Of a stretch of DNA of 64,000 bases, positions 9,901-22,909 are shown one piece after another; the first letter of the stretch is position 1, and the number at the start of each line of letters is the position of its first letter. Location of the stretch: the NCBI GenBank assembly GCA_026929865.2, contig CM049403.1, forward strand, positions 20,618,001 to 20,682,000, written 5' to 3'. Position numbers and translations under genes: made by a program. The DNA is from Hyperoplus lanceolatus. Taxonomy: Eukaryota; Chordata; Actinopteri; Uranoscopiformes; Ammodytidae. Below the pieces are notes generated by a model, which was not told the origin of the DNA, searched no databases, and saw nothing but the letters and a program-made list of their open reading frames with translations.

Positions 9901-12900
9901 ACACCATCTGTGACATCTGTGAAATACAATGCTTTTTGCATTTTTAACCAACAATTTATGCAGCCCCTCAACTGCTGTACTACTTTGCTTTGTGTATGAA
10001 TGTGCAACCCAAAAGTGTGCCTTCGTCAAACTGTGTTTCTACAAAGTGAGACTTATTCTCAAAATATCATTATCTTCTACTAAAGTCCTAAGGATAAATG
10101 TCCTTGGGGCTGAAGAAAAAACTTTCCATTTGACCCCAAGTGTGAAAATACAGTTAATTCCTCTCTTTTTGTATCCACACCAGTGACTTTGTTTAAGCCT
10201 GATTTTAGCTAGAGCTCAGTACATCGTTGTACCATCAACCCACTGACCACAGTCCTGATTACATAGCCAAGAGTAGCAATTTCAGGATTTCAGAGCAATT
10301 GATTGAGTGGTCTTCATCCAGATGTTCACTGTATGTCCCCTCACTTCCTGAAGGGGACCTCCTCTTGTGATATTATTTTACAATCCAAACTTGTAGGTCA
10401 TTTTGCAGTAGAGCTGTGTTAAAGTCTATTATCATTTTGATAACATGTTGAAGCCCCAAGCAGTCGTCACCTCTATGTGGTTTTGCAAGATGTCTTCACA
10501 TACTAGGGTAGTCTCAGATGGCTTTTTACAGTCAAATATACGGAAACGTCCTATCATTTCACAACTTAAGTACTGAATGGCCAATACTTTGGACCATGTA
10601 AGCACTGGCAATAGCATATTTACTCACTCAGAAATAAAAAGTGCTTCCATAGATTAAGTTGTATGATTATTGCAGCCATAATTGGGATCTGATGTCTTAA
10701 AGTAAAACGCATACTGTATTGCGCCCCCCTACAAAGGTCCTTTTGTTCCAGCGGCTGGGGGGTCTGTGCACCCCTGAACCCCCTCCTTCCTCCTCCACTT
10801 TCCCCATACATCCCCTGTCTATTAAGCACACTGATTCCCAGTTCAAATTGGCCCCCTGTTATTAATCCCAATCACCCGGAACACATCGACCACAGCACAC
10901 CACGAAAACACATGTGCCCAGTACCCCCACCCCCTAGCTTGGCGCACTGATTCTAATTAATTAATTGCATCCCAGGTGATTTTACTTTGAGATGGAGAGA
11001 AGAAAAATAGAAGAGGGAAAAAAACTGTTTCCCACAGGCACCACCAAATTGGCAACAAAAGCTCCCCAGCAAAAAAAAGAAAGAAAAAAATAGGCCCAGT
11101 TCATTACTTGAGGGAGAGTCGGCTTCTTGTAGCTGCTTCCTAACTACTGCTCTGCTGTCCAAGACCAAAATCCTCAGTTTCTTTCCCTCCTTTTTTCTCA
11201 AACTTGTCTGTCTGCCACCCACACAAACCCTTGCCAAAAACACACACTGGAACCCACAACACATTGATAGCATATTTAGGTATTAAGGGTTATATTGCGT
11301 AGGGAAAGGGTAGAGAAAAAGGTGTTTTGAGCAAATCATATTTCTGCCTCTGGTTTTACTGGATAGCAGTGGACATATTTAGTTTGTCAAGTTTGCTTTC
11401 CTCTTTTTTCTGTATGCTGCTCTCTCAACATATGAACATCTCCCTTTTGACTCTCTGATGTTATCAGAGCAATCTGCTGATGTGAAAATGTTTGACTTTG
11501 CACTTTTGTTGTGCACTATGTTTAAATAATGATATCTTTCAATAATCTTAGAAAGCATCTTCTCCTGCAAAGTTAAATTTGAGCTGAATTTGACATTGCA
11601 GAAGTTTTGCAAAGTGCTGTCAAATGAATTTGAGGAAAGTTTAAAGTCATAAATGAGATGCACACTGCAAAACACAGAGACAAGATTCAAGATTTTGCTA
11701 AAAGTGTAATTAAAGATTGGGTGTTACAATTGACTAAATACGTATGTATATACAGTGTTAAGATAAAGGCCTTTGGCTGAGAATAATGTATAGACTGCAA
11801 GTTTAAATGATCCAGGCGGTGCTTTTTATCTTAATGGAAATTAGATCTTAGGTAGCATTTTATAGAACTGAATAAACCTTTCCTTCAGAAAGTAAAACAT
11901 TATGGGCTGCACTTTTAAAGGACATTTAAATATACATTTCTCCTGGGGGTAACCTTGGCTGGATACGTAAAAAACAAATGTGTTCTAGGACTTATTTCAA
12001 CAGAGGGACCTACTGTATGTTATAGATATTCTCCTCAATCCCTCACTTTCTCTTCCAGTAAGTTAACTGCTCAGAGCTTTCACAGGTTTATTTGAACTTT
12101 AGTTTTAGTTTTTTGGTGAAGCCAATGGTTGCTACTTTTTTTTGGCCCAAAATACAAAGGAAATGACCGCTGCCATCCAAATTCTTGCAAAATTGTCAAA
12201 GTATCACAATATATGAGACACGATATACTTCCCAATGCATATACATTTAAACATCTCACAGTAAGTCTGCCTACAAAGGCAAAAGCTTTGTATACTCTTC
12301 TTTTGTCGCCAAATGGATAGCAGCCACCCACTTTTATCACCTCCCTATGCATCTGCAAAGTGCTTTAGAGGAACTGATAATCTCTTGGCATGTTATTATG
12401 CCCAGTCCTCCTTGGGTACCGCCTCACCTACATTAGCAATCATGGAGACTGGCAGGCATTTAGGAAATGTCCAAGGGCCCGGTTTGGATTGACTGGACCT
12501 TGATCAGGCATGAGGGAATCCTCATTTTGCTTTTCCTCCAACAAGTGATGAATGAAGAAACTTTACATAAACAGATTAGCAAACAAGTTGGCTGTGGCCA
12601 CTTGAGAAACGTGGTCTCATGCTGGAAGGTGATGAAGCCATTAAAAGTCTCAAAACCCTGTATGTGGTTTCTGGCACCAGAGTAAGAGCTTAGTCCATCC
12701 AGGCATGTTTAATGGTACGGAGACTCCATGCTGGTAATTGAAAGGAGTTGCCAGCTCTCTGTCTTGGCGAGGATGCCACATTCGAAACCAATGTCATAAG
12801 TGACTCAACACCATATGGAGATACACTTAAGTGGCTTACTGTTATTTGCACTGCCACATTGATCTATAGTGGAGAAGTTACCTTTCTGTATGACCCCCAC

Positions 12901-14398
12901 TACAGAGAGGTCAGAGGCCGAGGATAACTACTCAACAGCCTCTCTGGAGCTTATAGGGAGTGTCTAATATGCTAAAGGCCACCTCAGTCGATGTTTGTCA
13001 TCATGGCAGCTTTAACCCATGCCATATGTTTAAAGATGGTGTCCTGCTTGGTATGCCATCATGCTGTAACTCATGTGAGGCCTGCTTTCACGTGAATCAA
13101 TTAATTTGCAGTGATACAAAATGGTGGTATGGTGGATTAAACAGAAACACATCAGTTTAAATTATTTTAAATAATGTAGAGAGGGTTTTCAATAGAGGGC
13201 GCCAATTCCTGACCGTAGATTTGACATGACAACAGGTGGAATTTGAGAGGTTGTACAGAACATATCATGACAGATGAGCTGCTGTAAAACTGTGTCCATG
13301 CTGAAACAGGCCACAAATAACCAGTAGCCGCTGTAAGTGTACACTGAAACTCAGACTGCTTTCAAGATGTCAAACCTGAATCCCGTGAGACACATGAGAT
13401 GAGCATAAAGAGGCGCTGGGATAGATCTGGTGTGCATACAACAGGAGGGAACTCACTCATAGTGCAGAAAAAAAAACATGGTAACAGTTTTTTAGTCCAT
13501 GTGAAACACATGGCATAGAGTTACAGCAGAGCATGTCATGTATTTTCCCCCGCCTATATTTTATGGAAATGCTCCAAGTTCGGGGTAAACCTTTGCCAAA
13601 GTCATGTGTGATGTTCCTATAGGAACCCTGTCACGAGCAGGATCTCCAATAGTGGAATGTGGAACGGAATGTTGATCTATGAGGCCCAGATCCCGGACAC
13701 ATATTTATTTGCTCATTCATCACTCCTAGTGGACCTCTGACCTACTACCGTGTGTTTTGCTCCCCTTCCCTCCAAGGGTTCTCTCTCTCTCTCTCTACAT
13801 TCAGAGAAAAATAAGGCCGGTTTTCTGCCACAGAGACATGCCGACATGCAGCAGGAGACCGCAGTTTAGTGTACGAGAGACAGTACAGATGGGCTTAGAG
13901 ATGCTGGATTTCTTCCAGGCGCTCATTCAGCAGTCGGTTTAGCTACAAAATAAGCCAGCCCGAGTTTGTGAAAGTATATGGGCACCAAGATTAACGGCTC
14001 ACTGCGCGTATGGAAAGGTGTGTTTTGAAAATGTGTTCTAGGTGGTGGGTACTCTACATGAGCGAGTGTCTGGTGGGACATTGTGGTAAGAGAGGAAACA
14101 GATGTTGCTAGTACCCATTGGGAACTCCTATGAAAAATCCAAGGTATATCGAAGCTTAGCGAAGGATAAATGTAAGAATTTAATGATGAGATGTAAATCC
14201 TCTGGTGAGAAAAAGACTATTTTGGGCATCGTGTGCTGTTTGCAAAGTGAGAGACTGGAGGTACATTCTGCTCTGGAGGAGACGGAGACACATGTCTAAA
14301 GGTCAGAGAGGGACGCATTTGACAGAGAGCATTGCCTACATACATACTTAACTGAGAATATGGCGTTTGAAATCAATTTAACAACTAGTCATTTATTT
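9901..14398. other. Unique non-coding sequence
   Basis: About 4.5 kb in which I recognise no exon, transposon end, SINE or RNA gene. Open frames here (for example 11379-11690 on the minus strand) have no family signature and end at random stops. Confidence 0.5.
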
Positions 14399-14545
14399 GC
14401 ATGTCAATCAATCAATTAAACTTGTATGGCATCTTTCATACAGGGCAAGTGGAGAGTGGTTACAGAGTAAGAGACAGTAAAACAAGCACACATACACAAA
14501 AAAAATCTAACTAAAAAATAATCATTAAAGTGAAATGATAATAAG
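14399..14545 (-). mobile_element. Degraded retroposon 3' tail (minus orientation)
   Basis: The plus strand begins with TCAATCAATCAATT, then TTGTATGGCATCTTTCATACA, and later CAGTAAAACAA. This is the reverse complement of a common fish LINE/SINE 3' end, in which '...TATACAAATAAAATTGATTGATTGA' forms the repeat tail. The body is heavily decayed. The family assignment is from memory of fish repeats, not from a search. Confidence 0.5.
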
Positions 14546-14559
14546 GCAAAGTAAAACAT

Positions 14560-14590
14560 GATAATGATGATGATGATGATGATGATGATG
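14560..14590. repeat. (GAT)n microsatellite
   Basis: About ten GAT units directly beyond the degraded retroposon tail. Confidence 0.9.
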
Positions 14591-14599
14591 AAAATGAAG

Positions 14600-17500
14600 T
14601 GAATGAGGTATTGGCAGCCAATACAAAATATGTTTTCTTTGCCGAAAAAAATAAAAGTGTTTTAAAAATGCTTTCGAACATGCAGTGATTATTCCACAAA
14701 GCAATTGCTGCTTTACTTTGTTACCTTTTAAATTGCCTGTGAATAGTGGAGATAGAATAGGGTTATGTACGTACTATAGTCAATCGCTGCGCAGTGGAGC
14801 CATGAAACATCAAGTGCTCTTAAAATCTGCCAAGGGAGTGGCAGGGAGATTTGTTAGCCAATCTGCTCTTAAGGGCTTAAAGGCCTGCATATGCCTTTGC
14901 AAATGTAAAGCATCTTACATCTCAGCATACTAAGTGAATAAAATGAAACTGTGGATCCTTCTGTTTAACTTTCTCTCTCATCAAAACCTCATGTTAGTAT
15001 GGCCATACAATGTAAATTGAGATGTCCCTACTTGCCTGAAGGTGTAACATAACATAGGATCAAAGTGTATTGTTTTCTGTTCAGTATGCAATCTAAAGAT
15101 ATGCATTCTGGGTAAGGTTTGAACTCATATAACATGTGGAACACAAAATAAGTATTAGTGAGTAAAAAAATATTATTACACATAAACACACATTTGAAAA
15201 AGTTATTTTTACATTGTCATTAAAATTTTGAAGCAGGGGCAAATTGATCACAAATATTATTTTCCATACATTCTGAAATGATCTGTCCAAATCAGCCGTT
15301 CCTGGCTCTGAGTATCAACAGCAGAGCGGTAGCTGCTGCCATAAGGGACACAGAGACTGCCTTTCGGACATAAATTAATAGCATTAACTTGACACCAGCT
15401 CTTGAGGTTAAGTCTATGTTGTCAACATGCTTGGGCATTCAGGAGACAAATGGTGCCAAAGAAGCCACGCATTGTCTCCCAGCCGGCAGACATAATCAAG
15501 CCATGCAGTGGACCTTCTTCCACTTGTATAAGGAAGCCATGAGCTTGTGTTTAATGTTAAAGAAAAAGAGTGTGTCAGACGTGCAACAGACTGTAAAGAG
15601 AAAAAAGCAATATGTAGGAATTATACATTTTCTACATATTTGATCCTGATGAGGAGTAAGGATGGGAGGAAGAAATACAGTGTATTTTAAGTGTGTAACA
15701 CGTAGTGAGATGCAGTGGTTCAGGACACCTTGATCTTACCCGTGTTCCAAACTAAAGAGACTTAAGATCTAATTTATGTCCTTTTGATCACACTGAAGTT
15801 TTCTTTCGAGGTTCAAGTGCCAGCACAATCAAACTTGTTTGCACAGTGGCTGTCAGCGTTGGACAGCAAGAGGAAAGTTTCCTTTTGAACAGCTTATTAA
15901 AAGTAGTGCTTAGTCCGCTTACATCTTGATAGCCAATGGAAAATATGTCCACCATAGTATAACACAATCAAATAAGTGATTAAAAAAATCTCCTAATCTA
16001 AGGTGTTTCAAGTAAATACACTTCCCGATGGCTTTACTTTCTCGCTCTTTGACTCACATTAAGAGTATTGTCATAATTGCACAGATGAAGTGCTAATACA
16101 GGCCATTAGTGCAAAGGCATGTTGAGTAGTGGAAAGATTTCTATTAAGCGACAGAATGTCATTTAAACTTTAATTCTCATCATTAGAATTTCAGACATGA
16201 AAGAACCATTTCATATTGACTCACAAGAAATGTAATGATGCATAAAACATCTATTATTTTCCATTTGATACTAGGATACGGTCATACAAAATGCCATGAC
16301 TTTTTTTACTAGTAAGTTTGATGTACCTAAAGGTAAAAAGCAAAAAAAGATGGTCTGCTGTACTATCATGCAATGTGTGGAGATATGTTTAAATTTCTTT
16401 CAAAATTTGAAAGAAACATTTAGTAACACTGAAGGTTAAGAAATAATATGAATCCTATTACAGGAACTTTGACTTTATATTGACAATATCTCAAATGAGA
16501 TTGCATCTGTTTTAAGTGACTGCATTCCCCAAAATTTATTTTTTTTAAACTGTGGTCGTGATAAGCATGCTTCACTAAACAATTGCTTGAATCCTTCCAA
16601 TCAGATTTGCATACATCTTTCCCTGTGTTGCTATGTGGAAGGGATTAAGAACTAGATATGTGTGATTAAACTGACATGAAAAACATACAGTCAGAGAGCC
16701 CCTCTCCCAAGGACCTCCAATTGAGAGCAGTTTTGGAGCAATTACCGTGTGCCCCCTTAGACGGGCCAAATGTAATGATTTTTCAATGAAAATGCTGTTT
16801 AATGCCCTGCTGACGGGCTGTGTAATATAACAAGAATTGAAATTAAAACAGAGATCCCTCAAATGTAAATAGAAGCCAAGGGAGACGTGTGTAATGTGCA
16901 GGTTTTCGGAGCTACAGCTTTGATAGCAATGTTACTACTATGTGGTTCATACAGTTTGTGTACGCTTCCAGGGAATGACAGTATAAAGAACAATAGGAGA
17001 AGATCTTGAATAAGAGAAAATGTAAGATTTGCCATCTTGGCAGTTTGCATTGCTGAAAGCATTAATGCAGAACATTTAATGCTGTTCTAAAGTATCATTT
17101 ATTTGTTGATTTAGTAGTATATTATTATCTAAATAATCTACCTTTTTGTAATCAGTGTTTAAACATCCTTTGAAGTGTAACTATATGTTCCTCTGGATTA
17201 CTACAACCTCAAGTGCTAAAGGAATCTTAACACATTTGAATTTGCAGCAAGATATACTGTTTTCTCTTTTTGACTAAATTGTCTTTCACACAATGTGTTA
17301 GGTTTGGGCCTATCCCCAGAACAGCAAACATTTTGCTCATTAAAGTTAAAACATGTTGCCTGGATTGTCAAATTACGAAGAAAGAGTCTTCAGAAATGCC
17401 TCCAGATTCTTGCACTTTTGAGAGTTATTTAAAAGCAGCAAAAGCAGCGTGATTGTGACAGCCTCACAGCCTTGAAGTAGGTTGGAGGAACAGGTGACTG

Positions 17501-18129
17501 TTGCTAATGTGGAGCTGGTCCCTGTGTCCCAAGGTCCAAGGGAATCGCTCCTTAAACAGCAAAGGGCCATTGGCAGGGTACAGGATGTGCTCAATCGCTG
17601 AATCTGACCTGGTAAAAATGTGAGCTACATCGCTGTCACTCTGGGGTCCCTCCCCAGGGATAGAGTGTAATTATAAGAGTGAGGGCCCTGGGGCCCCATT
17701 GCTCTCAGATCCACCCACTAATCACAAATCACACAACCCTGGCACAGGAGGTGGCTTCCCTCAGAAACTGAACCAAAAACCTTTTTAATGGATAAAGGTC
17801 AGCCTCAAAGGTAACTTGGGAGTCAGGTCGTGTTGGTGTGTTTGATGTGACTGTCGGTGTGTGTATTTCAGAAAGAGCTCTCTTTCATAGTTTGTAAAAC
17901 ATCTGGTTGTAAGTTTACTTTAGTTTGTGTGTGCACACTGTAAAAAAGATTTGTTAATATTAATCAAAGGTTACTGCTTTCTTATTCCTGTTTTTTTTTT
18001 ATCCTAAATATTTTCCAGTAATATCATAATGTCTCTTAAGTTAATGGAACACTCAGCTGGACGTTCCTTACACTTAAAGGAATCAGCGATTATGGAGAAA
18101 GCTTGTTGATCCCTTTTTGTCCAAATCAG
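14600..18129. other. Unique non-coding sequence
   Basis: No exon or repeat is recognised. The part at 16690-16860 is less AT-rich and packed with homeodomain-type words, and is listed separately as a candidate regulatory element. Confidence 0.5.
16690..16860. promoter_or_regulatory. Candidate conserved non-coding element
   Basis: The segment is free of recognisable repeats and contains ATTGAG/CAATT, AATGATTTTTCAATGA and TAATATAAC words typical of developmental enhancers in vertebrate gene deserts. This rests only on sequence texture; conservation cannot be seen from one genome. Confidence 0.2.
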
Positions 18130-18130
18130 C

Positions 18131-18166
18131 AAATATCTATATCTATATATATATATCTATCTATAC
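18131..18166. repeat. TATC/TA simple sequence
   Basis: A short mixed TATC and TA tract just upstream of the Harbinger-type element. Confidence 0.85.
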
Positions 18167-18740
18167 CGAATCATGAGGAGAAATTCACTGATTTTGACAA
18201 AAAGTTGTTTGGACAACAAACGTTCTCCAGAATCGCTGACTCCATCTGTCATTATAAATATTATATTAATAAACTCATTGGTCCTCATTTATCAACCGTG
18301 CGTAGACCAGAAAAATGGGTGTACGTACATTTCCATGCAAATCTCGGCATTTATCAATATGGACGTGAGCGTAGGATACGCTCAAATCCCACGCCAGCTC
18401 TCAGCTCATGTACACAAGTTTGTAAACAGCATGTACTCGCAGTGCAGGCTGTGCCGGGTAGCCGATGACTTTGTTGGACAATTATTAGAAGGTAATACAA
18501 ATGCAGTGTTTGCTCAGACCGAAATAAAGATATTAATCACTTAAAATTGTGCAGCTTATGGTGTGAAACTGAATAGGAGAGCTGATTCAATAGTGCGCAC
18601 ACCGGCCACTTAGGAGCGCTGCATGGGACTGCGTAAGGGCAGTTATCTTCGACTTGGAGCAGCTGGGGGGACACTGAGGCACGGGGGCTGCATTCATTCA
18701 AAATGTTAGCCTAAGTATTAAATATGTAGTAGGCCTACAC

Positions 18741-19258
18741 TAGCCTGGCTCCGCCCGCCCGCCTACTTCCGGCCAAATTTCATTTTCCCTTCAGTAGTCA
18801 GTCTGGGTGTACAGCGCATTTCCCAGATTCTGATTCAGAATCAGTGAACAGAGCGAGTGGCTGCGAACGCTCCAGTTTCAGTTGAATGCTGCGTTCCTTT
18901 ATACTCGGAAGAAGGAGATTTCCGACTTGGTGGTTCGGAGTTCCGACCTGTCTGTGTTCCAGTGCATCTGCTCGCGAAAGTATGGATGCCTAAAACCTTT
19001 CTCGTCCAAATAACTAAACGTTAGGCTCTAACAAGTTACTGTCGCCAGGTACCGGTAGATTCATAGACTACAATATGTAGTGAAGTCGGAAATTTCCGAG
19101 TTCCCTGTCCAACTGGAACGCACTGCCAGAAGCCGGCTCATGACACACGTGACGACCAAACGTGATGCGATTGGTTGGCTAACGTTTGCCAATTACAGCA
19201 CTTCCAGACCTTCTGTACAAATGAAATGAAGTACAATGGTCTGGTTGGACCAGACTAG
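18741..19258. mobile_element. Nested hAT-like MITE, 518 bp
   Basis: The left end TAGCCTGGCTCC and the inverted right end CTAGTCTGGTCC are similar. GCCTACAC is duplicated exactly on both sides (18733-18740 and 19259-19266); the shared word is nine bases long, GGCCTACAC, so the boundary is uncertain by one base. It sits inside the Harbinger element at 18280-20233 and is therefore younger. There is no coding capacity. Confidence 0.8.
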
Positions 19259-19777
19259 GCCTACACTGCTCTTTGTGATAAAAAATACACGGCACAACAT
19301 TCAACTTAACATTTTATTTATTTGACGCATTTTTTAGATGTTAGTTCCTCTTTTAATGTGTCATTGATCGCTTAAGTGAGCGATTTATTTCCACCGTTAA
19401 CCGGCACGTTTTTCCGATCTGCTAGTGGAGCAGCTCAGCAGGACAGTGGGCGCTCTCACAGCTGATCGTTGCCGGGTCGGCTTGTGCAGCTGACAGCCGG
19501 GCTGACCACTCGTGCCAAGCGCATGCTGTCATACAGTGAAATGCAAAATGTGTTATTTTTAGTTTTTAAACCCCTTTTGAGTAGTGCTATCTAAAAGGGC
19601 CAATACATTTTAATCATTCAAATCTCTGCAGACGTGTATTTCTTTTATGGGGACTATTATCGGACAGTTGGTCTTTTTCTCCTCTACCACTTATATTATG
19701 CCCGCACGTTGGTTGCATTTCAGAACAGCAACACGCTTTTTTTAGTGGCGATTTGAGTCAGACCACTTTTTCTTCAT

Positions 19778-20020
19778 CTATGTAAAGAAATGGCGACATA
19801 TAATTGTATATGCTGTTTTATAGCATTTGAGCGCTGGAGATTGTTTGTTGTCAACATCAACGCTGTTAACCGCAGGAGTTATTTCCTTCCTGACTGCTGC
19901 CTTCTTTGATGCCGCTTGTAATGCTCCGAAATGAAACTCTTTTTTTTCTTCTTTCGCTGTTATTTTGTCAATTTCTACTTCAGAGAAGTTCCTCTTCTGT
20001 GCCGTAATGCACGTATCCAT
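19778..20020 (-). pseudogene. Myb/SANT-like DNA-binding protein remnant of a Harbinger element
   Basis: The 80-residue minus-strand frame contains QKRNFSEVEIDKI, then EEKKEFHFGALQAASKKAAV, then KEITPAVNSVDVDN. This follows the usual order of the Myb/SANT-like domain of Harbinger accessory proteins and their domesticated relatives: KRNFSxxE, a helix ending in LFG, then W/R-x-EIxxAVNxVxxxxRT. The conserved tryptophan-lysine stretch of the third helix is replaced by KCYKTAYTIICRH, and the frame stops soon after, so the protein is degraded. In intact elements this protein binds the terminal repeats and brings in the nuclease. It is a relic belonging to the surrounding transposon, not a host gene. 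Confidence 0.55.
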
Positions 20021-20236
20021 GTCGTAAAACCTCTGGGCGAGGCCTCTAAACTGAGAAAATATAGGGGCGTGATACGATTGTTTTCAGCCGCCGCATTTAT
20101 CAACAATGGCCTGGCGTACACCCGAGATTGGCGAGATACGACTGTTTGATAAATCCCACGCGATACCTGGCGCAGAGAGGTATTTGCGCCAGAATCTGCA
20201 CCAGTTTCCACGCAAGTTTGATAAATGAGGCCCATT

Positions 20237-22574
20237 ATGTTTTGAAATGACCCTGCAAATTGTTACTTTCAGCTAAAAAAATCAAGCTACTGACTTTATT
20301 GTGTGATGTAAACTCCCCTCATAAACTCTTATACAATCAGCATGTTTTCGTCTGCTATCGTCATTGCTAATGGTCCCAAAGGTAGGAGGGGACATGTCTG
20401 TATTGCAAATTGTTTTAAAATATATAGCTACAACTTCATTTGCAGCCTCAACATTATTATGAGATGTTACAATTAATTAATGACTAACAGTGTGGCATAA
20501 AAAGGAGTGCTGATATCTGGATGCACCACCTTGGAAATATAAATTATAAATACACATAAATCAACCAATTGCATGTTTCGCAATTTCGGGTTAACCTAGT
20601 CCACTTTGAGACAATTTTTTTGATGGCAATACTTTTCTTGTATAGATGTCTCTTTTTTCCCCATCAAAGCCACAGATACCAGACCTATATCTCTCATTAT
20701 CTGCTATTTCGCTCCTCTGCCATCCCTTCTATCCATCGTCATCCCGAAGTCTTCCGATCCCCCTTCCCCTCGAAACCAGAAGGACTTTCAAGGTCTACTC
20801 AGATAACGTCACTGTGGCCGTGCATCTGTTTCCAATCCAGTGCAATTAACCAGGCCAACTTGGGAATGTTTCTTTCTTTTTCATCCTCCTCCATTTTTCT
20901 CCCTCTCTGCCCCTTTCTCCCTTGCTGTCTGTCTCGCTTCTTCTCGGACCACAGTTCACTGGAAGATGGTCATTCTTTATGTGTCACTCAAATCAAAACA
21001 AAGTAGAACCTCATCACGTGTTTGTTTCTTTCCTTGGGTGGGCCACCTCATAAAACTGGTCCTCTCTTGCTGTTCCACAGCAGGACATAAGCTAGATCGC
21101 TGGTCCTGCCTGCAATAAAAAGAAAAAAAACACACTTCAAAGTGAATGAAAGATATTGCAACAATAATTTGCTGAACCAAACAGGCACATCCCAGAACTG
21201 TAGATATTACTTGAGCGATGTGTACAGATATTCATGCAGTCTGGTCTGTGGCTCTGTAAAAGTTGTCTTGTATTTTTCTTGGTAACCGTACAGTAACTAT
21301 CTGAAAAGTGCTTTTATTCCTTGCTGAAATGAGTGCTTTTCCCGTCTTCTCACTCCAGTAAGCCATAAATCCTGTGCGTGTGTAGAGTGCTTGAAAACTC
21401 CGATGCCAATAGCTAGAGGTGAAGGCTGGGAAAGAGGCGGAAGTTTCCAGGGTTTTTTTACTAAGCCAGGATACAAGCCTCAGCAAAGTCTCAATAAGGT
21501 CAACAGGTACAACTGAGGCAAAACCACAGGCCGCCAGAGGCTTAAACCAACAAAAGCACTGACAACAACCAGTGACAGCTTTATAAGCCTGTAGCATTTA
21601 CAGCATATTTTAAAGCCAAACTGCACTTAGTCTTCTCGTTGTCAGCGAAACATTTTTCAGCTGCATTGGAAAAGACAAAAAAAAACATATTTTATTTCAT
21701 GGACAACATATTTTAAATTTCTACCTATTTGTACACCCCACGGACTTATTCCCATCTTCATAATGGACCCCAGACAAATAATAATAATTCAACTTGTTCA
21801 ACTTAATTCAACTTCAAGTGAAAGTTCTGTACATCATGTGTCCTTTTAAGAAAGTGGCCAGACCGGGGCTCCTGCTCTACAATGACCTGAATATCTCATG
21901 CTCAGCCAAAAGCTGGACCACTGGACCAAACCTCATGATCTGATACAGCCAGAACACTGCATCATCAAATTGTTGCAAATATGATCTGATGCATTTATGC
22001 CAGACATTTCAACAGTTCCTATCGGGCAAACATACTTAACTTTATGAAAACAGGGCAGTGGTAACATAACATATATCACTGAACAAAAGTAAGTTTGGTC
22101 TGCCCGCCATACAGTTGAAACCATCAGAGAACTTTTGGATTTCGGCTCAAGACATCACATGTCCCTGATATTTCCAAATTCCAGCGTCAATTTCATATCC
22201 CGAAGTTGAACTCCATCAGATGACTTGCATCGGCATCGGGATATCATGAGCCAGATTTGAATGGGCAGAAAGTGATCTGATGTCTATGATGACAGTTTTG
22301 TGGCAAGTTCAGCAAAGCAAAAAAATTATTTCTGTGCTCTGTCACTTTGTTTCAGCTGCTTGCTCATTCATGGAGACAGCAGCAGCATATGCTTTTACCA
22401 AACCAGATCGTTGTGCCTGAGGCAATGAAATATGAATGAACGATTAAGGTTGGGCTTTAAAGCGTCAATCAAGCTTGGTTTGTGTGAATATTGTCCGCTG
22501 ACTGACTTTATGGATAACTGGTTAGGTGACAGTTTGGCATTAAGTCACTTTCTCAAATACATCAGTATTGGTAC
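20237..22574. other. Unique non-coding sequence
   Basis: No mobile-element end or exon is recognised. Frames at 20569-21118 lie in a pyrimidine-rich stretch (TCTCTC, CCCTTTCTCCC) rich in Ser/Phe/Pro codons and do not look like protein. Confidence 0.5.
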
Positions 22575-22585
22575 TGGTTAGGGTA

Positions 22586-22909
22586 TAGTGGGTGGCACAA
22601 CGGTGAAGTGGTAATCTCTTTTGCATCAACACAAGAACTTTTCGAACCAACCAGCTGGCGCTGTGTTAGTTCTATGTTCTGAGTTTGGGTTTTCATGAGG
22701 TCCTCAAGTTTTCTTTCACAGACCAAAAACAATCCGATTCTAATTTGTACGTAGGTCGGAATATAAGCGTGATCGGTTGTCCATATGTATTTGTCTGCCC
22801 TGTGATAAAGGTGGCACCTGTCCAGGGGTTAACTTACCTCTCAACTAATATCAACTTGGATGGACTCCAGTCCCAGCAACCCTCTTAGGGGGTTAAGCTA
22901 ATGGATGGA
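22586..22909 (+). mobile_element. tRNA-derived SINE (degraded)
   Basis: The head GTGGCACAACGGTGAAGTGG resembles a pol III A box, and TTTTCGAACCAACC about 45 bases later a B box. The body follows the common fish SINE order: TTCACAGACCAAAAAC, then GTAGGTCGGAATATAAGCGTG, GTTGTCCATATGT, GCCCTGTGATAAAGGTGGC, ACCTGTCCAGGG, GGACTCCAGTCCC, then the GGAT-repeat tail. The undecanucleotide TGGTTAGGGTA is duplicated exactly on both sides (22575-22585 and 22910-22920), a typical LINE-mediated target duplication. Many positions have drifted from the family, so it is an old copy. Confidence 0.88.

Larger units (their letters stand above)
18280..20233. mobile_element. PIF/Harbinger DNA transposon, split by a nested element
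   Basis: The left end GGTCCTCATTTATCAA and the inverted right end GGGCCTCATTTATCAA match at 15 of 16 positions, and weaker similarity continues inward (GTGCGTAGACCAG versus TTGCGTGGAAACTGG). The trinucleotide ATT lies on both flanks (18277-18279 and 20234-20236), the 3-bp duplication size of PIF/Harbinger. The assignment is strengthened by a Myb/SANT-like frame on the minus strand (19778-20020), since Harbingers carry a second, Myb-like gene. A 518-bp hAT-like element is inserted at 18741-19258, leaving about 1.4 kb of the host element. No DDE nuclease frame remains. Confidence 0.75.

Noticed and set aside
20569-21118. Overlapping Ser/Phe/Pro-rich frames
   Set aside because: Pyrimidine-rich sequence with few stops; no conserved motif.
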